Assembly: GCA_020137815.1 (NCBI GenBank)
Contig: CM035362.1
Span: 5,370,008-5,434,007, forward strand
Direction of reading: 5' to 3'
DNA length: 64,000 nt
Origin: Hormiphora californensis
Taxonomy: Eukaryota; Ctenophora; Tentaculata; Cydippida; Pleurobrachiidae
The stretch's first letter is position 1. The number at the start of each line of letters is the position of its first letter. Shown here one piece after another: positions 37,584-64,000 of this stretch. Under the pieces are notes generated by a model, which made no database searches, was not told where the DNA came from, and saw only the letters and a list, made by a program, of their open reading frames with translations. The translations under genes were made by a program, and so were the position numbers.

Positions 37584-39132
37584 AGGGTGTCCATATATTC
37601 TGTGGGTCGGTTGGCGAGCTGTCACGCAAAAACGGTGATAGTTGTGTGAAAACAAACTACGGGGGTGGCTGGATTAATTCCTTCCTAACTGATGGCTTTG
37701 TTTTTAAATAAATTTCAAAAGTTCATTTTCATGAATGAACATTCCTGTCATTCATCGTGAATTCTGAAATATTGTTACCTTGAGTAAAAAACTTTTCTTT
37801 GGCTCGAAATTATCTTTCCAATGAGCACCATAAAAATCAAATTGAAGCACCGGATCGCATGGCAGGTGAGAAAATGCAAATGCATGATTTTGGCCATTCC
37901 TGCGACTTTCAATCAGCTGTATCACCGCTACTTTCAGTTCAATCCTTTTAAAAGTTTGGGTGAACATTGGTGAAGATAAGATATTTGCTCACAAGAAAAA
38001 TCAAGGTCAAAACTCAAAGTTCATTTTTCATTTTTGGTAGTTCATTCCACTCATTCAGGAACAAACATCCTAAGTGACGAAAAGGTTTGGGTTTTGTTTG
38101 GCCCATGTCCTGAAACGACAGAGAGGGTAAAAACGTGTTTCCGGGCTAGTTAGTGGGTGTCCATGTGATCATTATGATATCTGACACCTGTGCTGAGCCA
38201 TAATTAAGAGATTTTCTCAAATTCAAACATGGGAACGAGTATTCTGCGATTGGTATTGGCACCAATACAAGAGATCCCTAGCACCCTCAAAAATTTGATT
38301 AGCTAAATGAAATGAGTTGATTCACGCTTGAAATGTTCGTTTAGTCCGAATTTACATTGGTTTTAATCTTTTCAAATCGTAAATCAACTCATTTTTAGCT
38401 AATCATAATTTTTGAGGTGCTATGGATCTCTTGTTATTGGTGCACGATACCAATCGCAGAATACTCGTATCCCATGTTTGAATTTGAGAAAATCTCTTAA
38501 TTATGGCTCAGCACAGGTGTCAGATATCATAATGATCACATGGACACCCACTAACTAGCCCGGAAACACGTTTTTACACTCTCTGTCGTTTCAGGACATG
38601 GGCCAAACAAAACCCAAACCTTTTCGTCACTTAGGGATGTTTGTTCCTGAATGAGTGGAATGAACTGCCAAAAATGAAAAATGAACTTTGAGTTTTGACC
38701 TGATTTTTCTTGTGAGCAAATATTTATCTTCACCAATGTTCACCCAAACTTTTAAAAGGATTGAACTGAACAGTACGGTGTAGCGGTGATACGCTGATTG
38801 AAAGTCGCAGGAATGGCCAAAATCATGCATTTGCATTTTCTCACCTGCCAGCGATCCGGTGCTTCAATTTGATTTTTATGGTGCTCATTGGAAAGATAAT
38901 TTCGAGGCCAAAGAAAAGTTTTTTACTCAAGGAAAACAATATTTCAGAATTCACGAATGAATGACAGGAATGTTCATTCATGAAAAATGAACTTTTGAAA
39001 TTAATTTAAAAACAAAGCCATCAGTTAGGAAGGAATTAATCCAGCACACTCCCGTAGTTGTTTTCACACAACTATCACCGTTTTTGTGACAGCTCGCCAA
39101 CCGACCCACAGAATATATGGGACACCCTGTAT
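37584..39132. mobile_element. long foldback element, about 1.55 kb
   Basis: Left arm from ACAGGGTGTCCATATATTC is matched by an inverted right arm ending GAATATATGGGACACCCTGT. The arms are about 720-750 bp, near-identical apart from small indels, with a central spacer of roughly 50 bases around 38,340. No transposase-like ORF is visible. It sits in the intron after PIBF1 exon 10 (second copy) and is missing from the same intron of the first copy (35,000-35,165). Confidence 0.88.
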
Positions 39133-39224
39133 GCTATGTGAGTGATCCCTCTCTTTTTCTCTCTTTCTCTCCCTTTATACATGTGATGTGACCCCTCAAG
39201 TCGCAAAGCAGTTCTCAAAACGTG

Positions 39225-39325
39225 TGATACGTGATACCTACAATCACCTCGTACCACGACGGATCATGTCGTCACACGACGGTCACGTCGTCACATTGAC
39301 GGATCACGTCGTCACATTGACGATA
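39225..39325. repeat. short repeats of ATCACGTCGTCACATTGACGG
   Basis: Four to five imperfect tandem copies of a roughly 20-base word containing CGTCGTCAC, just right of the foldback element. Confidence 0.7.
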
Positions 39326-39533
39326 GGGTGTCACATTTCCGTGCAAATTTGCATTAGATATAGTTGAGATTCGGTTGAGAAAATATCTATCTGTTTGCTA
39401 CTACCTAACGAAGCCTTACTCACTGTTTTTGATGGCTGGTCCTTCATTTTGAGCTCTTGGAAACTCCCCAAAATCTCATACATTTTGTTTTTAAGATTCT
39501 CCATCTCACTCCAATCCACCCAGGTTACGAGCA

Positions 39534-40950
39534 AGAGAAGGCAGTGCTAGTGAAGAGTAGGGAAGCAGCAGTGCAAGACAGAGATGATGCATACGGAGAA
39601 ATAGAGAGTTGTTAGAACAACATGGGGACCTGACCTCAGCTTACCACACGTAGGTCTTACTGGGAACTGTTATACAGTCGGACCCCGTGCTCGGGGGAAT
39701 ATACTGTTATTTCCTCTCTCGGTATATCAGAGTATGTTTACTGGTAACTGGTAACTGTTATGCATTGCCAAGTACAGTGTTTTCTACGGGATCACTACAA
39801 GCGGTTTGCCCGGTATATCGGGGTAAATACTGTCAATTTCCTATTCGGGAAAGATTATCCTCCCGGTAAATCGGGGTTCCGGTAAATCGGGGCCTGGTGA
39901 ATCGGGGTCCGACTGTATATAAACTTATTTAACGAGATATACATTTTCTATAGTTCAAGAACATCCCTCCCAAGTCCCACGTCCTTTATGTTCCCTCTAT
40001 TTCAGGTTCCAAAGCAAATCAGAGTCCCAACTTCTGAGTACAAGAACACACTAAAATCAAGGAATTCGAGCTTGAGAGATTAACATTGTGTTACGATGAA
40101 ATTAGCACAAAGTTCGGAAATGCAACTAATGATAACGACAAAAATGCAAAGAAATTAGAGGTATGTATATTAGACTTAGCTTTCGCTTTCAGTTTCACCA
40201 TTTTCTTCGATATTTCTGATGTTCTACCTCTTTCATTTGCGAAGTCTACTTGCATATTTTTGCCGACCAATATATTCAATATTTCGGGTTTCCCCTTATT
40301 CATGCAAAAAAATTTCAGCCAATCAGTTTTCTATTTGATACACGTGATTCTCTCAGCCAATAACAACCCCTCTTTTTCCGGTATACTAGACGAGTAAACA
40401 ATCTTAACACCACCCACCTAACCGAAGTAACAGCCTAACTCTGAAATCCGAACTTCTCCTCCGAGCTGACTGCTCTGGAATGGGAGAACCGATATCAGGA
40501 GATTATGCAGTCTGGGATCAGAAAAATATGCTGCAACAAGGAGCAGTTAGCGAAAAGGTTTGATTGAGATTTCCAAGAACAATGAGACTTTGAAGGATTC
40601 GTTGAGGACCAAAATGAGGCCTTGGAGCGGGCTTTGGGGGAGTCAGGGGCTCAAATCGGAGATTCGACACTCAAACCAGCCATCTGGGTATCTGTTGAGA
40701 GTATTAAGAAACGAGATGAGCAGATTGGGAAACTGAGAAAGGAAATTGAGGGACTGAGAGAGAGTGTGAGGAACTAAAGGCTGAACGGAAGAAACTTCAA
40801 ATCGAGAAGGAAGATTGTTTGCGATTTGGAAAAAGCCCTGAAAAACAGTGATCGTTTGAAGGATCTGGGCAGAGAGTTGAGAAGAAATTCATATGACAGA
40901 CAGAATTCAGCCTCGACCTGTTGTTTTTACAAAGAAAGATGGCTAGCTAG
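39534..40950 (+). pseudogene. PIBF1: PIBF1 exons 11-13, degraded copy
   Basis: Exon 11 39534-39649, exon 12 40006-40160, and exon 13 about 40,384-40,950. All are recognisably the same as the intact exons at 44,353-45,624 but carry scattered single-base losses (for example the first exon 11 codons and several in exon 13), and exon 13 is broken in frame. Homology continues into the 3' flank to about 41,075. The indel pattern again suggests poor consensus. Confidence 0.85.
39675..39915. mobile_element. pogo/Tc1-like MITE, 241 bp
   Basis: CAGTCGGACCCCGTGCTCGG at the left and ATCGGGGTCCGACTG at the right, flanked by TA. Internal GGTAAATCGGGG words are repeated. It lies in the intron between PIBF1 exons 11 and 12 of the degraded copy; the intact copy lacks it. 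Confidence 0.8.
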
Positions 40951-40999
40951 TAACTTATATTTTCAAACTTCTTTTTTTCTGACAGACCATATTTAACTT

Positions 41000-41630
41000 A
41001 CTTTGTACAGATTGATATGTAACTTACTTATTTTATTGAAACAACATAATCAAGAACTTTCTAAGTATGCGTCACCTTTTGAACGAGCTTGTTTTAACAG
41101 GGTGTGAACTGCATGTCGTGTTTGCTAGTCGCGAGCGCGCTTGCGAGACCAGCAACACGTCAAGGTTCATACAAAGCATGCTGCTCAGTCATTTTAGATT
41201 AATACACAATGTAAGGATACCATGTATAGGTGAGACTCTTGCCGTCACCCTCGTTCAAGTCCCGTGAAAAACGGAGCAGTACACGCAAACTGATGCCCAT
41301 TTTCCTCGCGTGACCCCGATTCAGCAGTTTGAGAACAACCAACTCTTTAGGGGGCCATATCTCAGGAACCAGAAAAGATAGGAAAAATCGCCGTCTAACG
41401 AGGCGTACAGTTTTAATCTAGTTTACCACTGTACGGCCGTTTCACTCTCCGACCTAAACAAAAATCGCAACCACAAAACTTCAAAATAATGAAATTCGCT
41501 CTCGCATGTCGTGTTGCATGTCGTGTTGCATGTCGTGTCATGTTTTGACGCGCTCGCGTCAACTCTCACACAGCAGCTGCAGAACATGGCGGGAAACATC
41601 GAGGAGTAGAGAGAGGGTCGGTGCGAATCA
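41000..41630. other. spacer after the degraded PIBF1 copy; no gene seen
   Basis: To about 41,075 it matches the PIBF1 3' flank (45,665-45,755). Beyond that it is unrelated. It contains three GCATGTCGTGTT repeats near 41,515-41,540 and no supported coding region. Confidence 0.5.
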
Positions 41631-41659
41631 AAATGTCTTGCTCTGATTACTCATCTCCA

Positions 41660-44290
41660 GCTATCCTAACCCCTCATCACTCGATCTCTCAGCTACCCTA
41701 CCCCTATTACTCCATCTTTCAGCTACCCTACCCATCTACTCATCTTTCAGCTACCTCCCCCTTATCTAGTCCATCTCTCAGCTACCCTACTCCTCATCTA
41801 CTCCATCTCTCAGCTCCCTACTAGGGAGACTAGAGATGGAAACGATAGGGGTAGGGAATCCTATCCATAATCGTTTCCATTCTATGCTTCCCTAGCCCTC
41901 ATCAACTCTCTTTCAGCTACCCTACCCCTAATCTAGTCCATCTCTCCGCTACCCTACTCTCATCTATCCATCTCTCAGCTACCCTACCTCCCATTTACTC
42001 CATCTCTCAGCTTCCCTACTGCCATTACCTCCATCTTTCAGATACCCTACCTCCCATTTACTCCATCTCTCAGTTACCTAACCTCCCTTTACTCCACTCT
42101 CAGCTTCCCTACCTCCCATTACTCCATCTCTCAGCTTCCCTACCTCCCATTTATCCATCTCAGCTACCACCTACACCATTTACTCCCATCTCAGCTTCCC
42201 TAACCTCCCATTTACTCCATCTCTCAGCTTCCACCTCCCCATTTATCACTCCCTAGCTTCCCTACCTCCTTTATCCATCTCAACTTCCCTACCTCCCATT
42301 TACTCCATCTCTCAGCTACCCTACCCTCCCATTATACTCCATCTCTCAGCTTACCTACCTCCCATTACTCCATATCTCAGCTACCCTACCTCTCATTTAC
42401 TCCATCTTTCAGCTACCCTACCCCATTTACACCATCTCATCAGCTTAACCTACATCCCATTACTCATCTCTTCAGCTTCCCTCTCCCATTACTACATCTC
42501 TAAGTCCCTCACTCCCATTTACTCCATCTCTCAGCACCCAACCTCCCATTCACTCCATTATCAGCTTCCCTACCTCCCATTAATCATCTTCATACTCACA
42601 TCCCTCTACCCTCAGCTTCCCTACCTCCCATTTACTCCATCCCTGCCTCCATTTACTCCATCTCTCAGCTACACCCTACCTAACCCATCACTCATCTTCA
42701 GTACCCTTACCACCCATTTAACTCCATCTCTAGCTTCACCTCCCATTTACTCCATCTCTCAGCTTCCCTACCTCCCATTACTCCATCCCTCAGCTTCCCT
42801 ACCTCCCATTTACTCCATCTCTAAACTTCCCTACCTCCCATTTAACTCCATACTCTCAGCTACCCTACCTCCCCATTTACTCCTTCATCGTACGCTCGCA
42901 ACTACTCCATTTACTCCCACTGACTTCGCTTTCCTACCTCCCATTTACCCATCGCTGACCTTCCGTACCTCCATACCTTCTATCTCCACGCTTCACCTCT
43001 CCTCAGATTCGAGCATTACCTCTCTCATTTTCTAACATTTCCTACCCTGAAGATGGGTAAATGGGACGTAGGAGCTCGCAGAGATGAGTAAATGGAGGGA
43101 GGAAGCGGTGAGAGATTGAGTAAATGGGAGTACGGAAAGCGTGAGAAATGGAGTAAATGGGGAGGTAGGGTTAGCTAGAGAGTGAGTAAATGGGTGGTAG
43201 TGTAGCTGAGAGATGAGTATGTAAATGGGAGGTAGGGAAGCTGAGAGGAGGATAAATGGGATGGTAGGGAGTGAGATGGAGTTAATGGAGTAGTAAGCTG
43301 AGAGATGGAGTAATGGGAGGTAGGGACATGCTGAGAAGGAGTAATGGGGGGTACGGAAGTGAGAGATGGGATAAACTGGGAGGTAGGGGTCATCTGAAAG
43401 ATGGATGTACAATGGCAGGTAGGAAATCTGAGATGATGGAGTAAATGGAGGTAGGGAAAGCTGAGAATGGAGTAAACTGGGAGGTAGGGTGGATGCCTGA
43501 TCGATGGAGTGAATGGAGGGTTTTTGGAGCGAGAGATTGAGTAGCGGAGGAGGAAGGAAATGGGAAGGGTATAGGGACAGTGAGGATGGAGTAAATGGAG
43601 GTAGGGCAGGTGAGTAGATGAAGAAGTAAATGGAAGAGGGTAAGCTGAAGATGAGTAAGGTTGTATCTGAAGACTGAGGAGGTAGGGTAGCTGATGATGG
43701 AGTGAATGGGACGGTGGGTAGCTGGATAAGAGTGGAGTAAATGGGGAGGTAGGAGCTGAGCGAGTGGAGTAAATGGGGGTAGGGTCAGCTGATAGATGGA
43801 GTAAATGGGAGGTAGGAAGTGAGAGATGGAGTAATTGGAGGGGTAGGGGAGCTGATAGATGGAGTAAATGGGTAGGTAGGGAAGCTGAGAGATGGAGTAA
43901 ATGGAGGTTAGGGTTAAGCTGGATAGTGGAGTAAATGGGAAGGTAGGGCAGCTGAGGAGAGGTAAATGGGGTAGGCGTAGCTGAGTAGAGGAGGAGTAAA
44001 TGGCGAGGTAGGGAAGCCGATGGGAGGAAAGGGGAGTTAGTTGTAGGATAGATGAGTAGGTAGGGAAGCTGAGAGATGGTAGGTAAATGGGAGGTCGGGC
44101 AAGTCGGAGAGGAGTAGGGGGACGTGAGAGATGGTAAATGGGAGTAGGGTAGTGAAGAGGAGTAAATGGCGGGTATGGGAAGTTGAGAGATGGAAGTAAA
44201 TGGAAGGTAGGTAAGTGAGGATGGGTACATGGGAGGGAGGGAAGCTGAGAGATTGAGTAAATGGAGGTAGGGTGAGCTGATAATGGAGTG
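41660..44290. repeat. inverted minisatellite: about 30-bp units forward, then reverse-complemented
   Basis: From 41,660 to about 43,020 the unit reads CCCATTTACTCCATCTCTC plus AGCTTCCCTACCT. From about 43,045 to 44,290 the same unit runs as its reverse complement (GAGAGATGGAGTAAATGGGA). The turn is abrupt. Both arms are peppered with single-base errors, more so the second. A small extra palindrome lies at 41,815-41,890. Confidence 0.93.
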
Positions 44291-44352
44291 AATGGGGAGT
44301 GGGTGTAGGAGGACTCCCCGAAATCCATATCCTTCACTCCAATCCCACCAAG

Positions 44353-45624
44353 GTATACGAACAAGAGAAGTCAGTGCTAGTAAAGAGTAGGGAAGCAGCA
44401 GTGCAAGACAGGGACGATGCTCTTCGTAGAAATAGAGAGTTATTGGAGCAACATGGAGACCTGACCTCAGCTTACCATACGTAGGTCTTAGTGTCTTACT
44501 GGGAATGGGGCGCACGAAACACAGTCTAGCTAGGCAAACTGGGAACTGGTAACTGTTATGTATTGCCAAGTACAGGGTGTTCTACGGGATCACTACAAGC
44601 GTTGTATAAACTGATTTTAGCGATATATACATTTTATACTTACTTCCTACTTTTTCAAGAACGTCCCTCTATGTCCCAGGTTCCAAAGTAAATCAGAATC
44701 CCAACTATCTGAGTACAAGAACACTCTGAAGATAAAGGAGTTCGAGCTGGAGAGATTAACATTGTTGTACGATGAAGTTAGTACAAAGTTCGGAAATGCA
44801 GCTAATGATAACGACAAAAATGCAAAGAAATTAGAGGTATGTATTATACGTATTTAGACTTTAGGCTTTCGATTTCATGTTCCACCATTTTCTATCGATA
44901 TTTTCTGCCGACCAATACATTTCAATATTTCGGGTTTCCCCTTATTCATGCAAAATATATTTCAGCCAATCAGTATTCTGAATTCGAGTCACGTGATCTC
45001 TCTCAGCCAATAACAACCCCCATCTTTCCCCAGGTATTACTAGACGAGTACAACACACTCAAACACACCCACCTAACAGAAGTAAACAGCCTAACTCTGA
45101 AAATCCGAACTCTCTCCTCCGAGCTGACGGCTCTGCGAATGGGTGACACCGATATCAGAGAGATTATGTCAGTTCTGGGATCAGAAAATATTGCATGCAA
45201 TAAGGAGCAGTTAGCGAAAAGGTTGATTGAGATTTCCAAGAACAATGAGACTTTGAAGGATTCGTTGAGAATCAAAAATGAGGCCTTGGAGCGGGCGTTG
45301 GGCGAGGTTCAGGGGCTCAAATCGGAGATTCGACACTCGAACCAGCCATCTGGGTACCTTGTTGAGAGTATCAAGAAACGAGATGAGCAGATTGGGAGAC
45401 TGAGAAAGGAAATTGAGGGACTGAGAGAGAGTTGTGAGGAACTAAAGGCTGAACGGAAGAAACTTCAAATCGAGAAGGAAGATTTAGTTTGCGATTTGGA
45501 AAAAGCCCTGAAAAACAGTGATCGTTTGAAGGATCTGAGGCAGAGAGTTGAGAAGAAAATTCATATGACAGACAGAATTCAGCCTCGACCTGTTGTTTTT
45601 ACAAAAGAAAAGCTGATGAGCTAG
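44353..45624 (+). CDS. PIBF1: PIBF1 exons 11-13, intact 3' end
   Basis: Exon 11 44353-44480, exon 12 44680-44836, exon 13 45034-45624 (stop TAG). Phases close and all frames are open. The sequence is coiled coil throughout. LVESIKKRDEQIGRLRKEIE corresponds to LIESVRQRDSKIDSLTESI of human PIBF1, and the end RPVVFTKEKL to PTLFTKKE. Joined to the exons upstream, the protein would be about 680 residues (human 757). This is very likely the true 3' end of the gene; which of the upstream exon copies belong with it is unresolved. Confidence 0.9.
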
Positions 45625-46416
45625 TAACTTAATAATTTCATAACTTCTTTTTTCTGACAGACCAATATTTAACTTTACTTTGTACAGATTGTATATGTAA
45701 CTTACTTATTTTATTGAAACAACATAATCAAGAACTTTCTAAGTATGCGTCACTTTCGTGAACGATGCTTGTTTTTAAACGAGACACTGGAAGTTCTAAT
45801 TCTGTCTTGGAGGTGTTTTGGAACAGATCAGTGCAGGAACGCGCGAAGACACGCTTGTGTGGTGTCAGTTGGTTTCTGGCGCGGGCTGCCTCTTGCCAAC
45901 GCGCGCAGCATCGTCTTGGAGTTGGGAGTGGAAACCGGAACTGGAACATTGAACAACCACTTCTGGGATCCAGAATCTGCATTATTTTGTTATTTGGTCA
46001 AATTGAGAGTTTGACCCATCCAACCAGTGAAATAGTGTCATAATATAAACAGGTGAATAATTTTCACAGCAGTCACATTGTAAAAAGGGCGTAAAATCAG
46101 AACTTTGATTGCGCGGATTTCTTTTGCGCGTTTATAATACGCGCGCTTTTTTATTTAAAACGATAATAACAAAAAAAAACAGACCAGTTGCAGTTGTTCG
46201 ATTTTTAAAAGTTCTTTCAATTTGAAAGTTTTTGTTTCAGCCCTCAGAACCGGTTTGGTCCCATTTTGTCTGTTTCTGTGACTCGTATGATGTGCAAAGA
46301 GTGTAAGATTACTTAACAGTAACTAATCGAACCCATTTTCCGGCTGATTTTAGTGTTTGTGTCCCTTTGGCTGCATGGATTTGTGAGACTAGCGGGCAAT
46401 AGGAAGTCTTGCCGTC
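45625..46416. other. interval between PIBF1 and the P4-ATPase; no gene seen
   Basis: About 790 bp, with both genes on plus. It should hold the PIBF1 3' UTR and the P4-ATPase promoter. I see no clear AATAAA. CGCG-containing words (GCGCGTTTATAATACGCGCG, 46,125-46,145) form a short palindrome. Confidence 0.5.
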
Positions 46417-63847
<17,431 letters not shown>

Positions 63848-63894
63848 GTAAGAACAATCCCTGCAGCCTTATAGTTGCAGTTTCTCACATTGCC

Positions 63895-64000
63895 GCCGAG
63901 TAAAGAACTCTGCCCGATTTACCGTGCGGATAAATTTCCCCGATTTAGGGATACAACATTATTTCACCCCTATTCATTTACCGGGGAAAGCTCTTTTCCC
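63895..64000. mobile_element. pogo/Tc1-like MITE, cut by the window end
   Basis: CTGCCCGATTTACCGTGCGG, CCCCGATTTAGGGATAC and ATTTACCGGGGAAA are words of the CAGTCGGACCCCG family. The element lies just after the last visible P4-ATPase donor. Confidence 0.55.

Noticed and set aside
37752-38836. Minus ORFs in the 37.6-39.1 kb foldback
   Set aside because: The same short frame appears in each arm in opposite orientation with different breaks; no domain or catalytic motif.
43175-44569. Long minus-strand ORFs (up to 464 codons) across 43,000-44,570
   Set aside because: They translate the minisatellite (LLHLSASLP-type repeats) and have no domain; open frames arise from unit length and composition.
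45745-46043. Two overlapping plus ORFs between PIBF1 and the P4-ATPase
   Set aside because: Overlapping frames, no splice sites or homology; the parallel sequence at 41,070 is not conserved in frame.

Overview
The window is nuclear DNA of an animal, most likely an invertebrate; I cannot name the lineage. The genes are spliced with GT-AG introns, and every recognisable product has metazoan relatives: a DPP7-like lysosomal peptidase, a METTL7-type methyltransferase, carnitine palmitoyltransferase 2 (CPT2), the centriolar-satellite/ciliary protein PIBF1 (CEP90), and a P4-ATPase lipid flippase of ATP11 type. Introns and intergenic DNA are crowded with (CT)n/(GA)n and (CAGA)n microsatellites, short inverted-repeat transposons, long foldback elements and minisatellites.

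Layout. 1-7,100: a 36-bp minisatellite, then three minus-strand genes: a small ankyrin-repeat gene (6 exons), the intronless DPP7-like gene and a 6-exon METTL7-like gene. 7,100-13,900: repeats, nested foldback elements and a spliced coding-like locus I cannot identify. 13,900-23,200: two tandem CPT2 genes (A, diverged; B, canonical), a two-TM protein with a PPxY tail, and the first six exons of PIBF1, all on plus. 24,400-33,450: the whole block again, with many single-base deletions. 33,450-45,620: the rest of PIBF1, with several exons present two or three times around a 100-bp N gap, a 1.5-kb foldback element and an inverted minisatellite. 46,417 to the end: the 5' half of the P4-ATPase, with a 6.1-kb intron full of microsatellites and another intron holding antisense ORFs.

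Main points. (1) The P4-ATPase has two 81-nt, in-phase, homologous exons 845 bp apart that encode alternative versions of the M1-M2 segment; they look mutually exclusive. (2) PIBF1 and the P4-ATPase carry tandem duplications that copy 3' splice sites plus the first bases of exons, leaving arrays of decoy acceptors. (3) A roughly 109-bp hAT-like MITE (8-bp target duplications) carries GTCACGTGAC between two CCAAT boxes. One copy lies about 400 bp upstream of the lysosomal peptidase, one sits exactly at a splice donor, and one supplies the end of an ORF. (4) The 9-kb duplication and the PIBF1 exon repeats look partly like two haplotypes placed in series with unpolished long-read sequence, so copy number should be confirmed before biology is inferred.

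The CPT2, lysosomal, ciliary and flippase genes do not form a pathway; their proximity looks incidental. Exon boundaries were deduced by hand from frame, splice consensus and remembered family alignments; no search was run.
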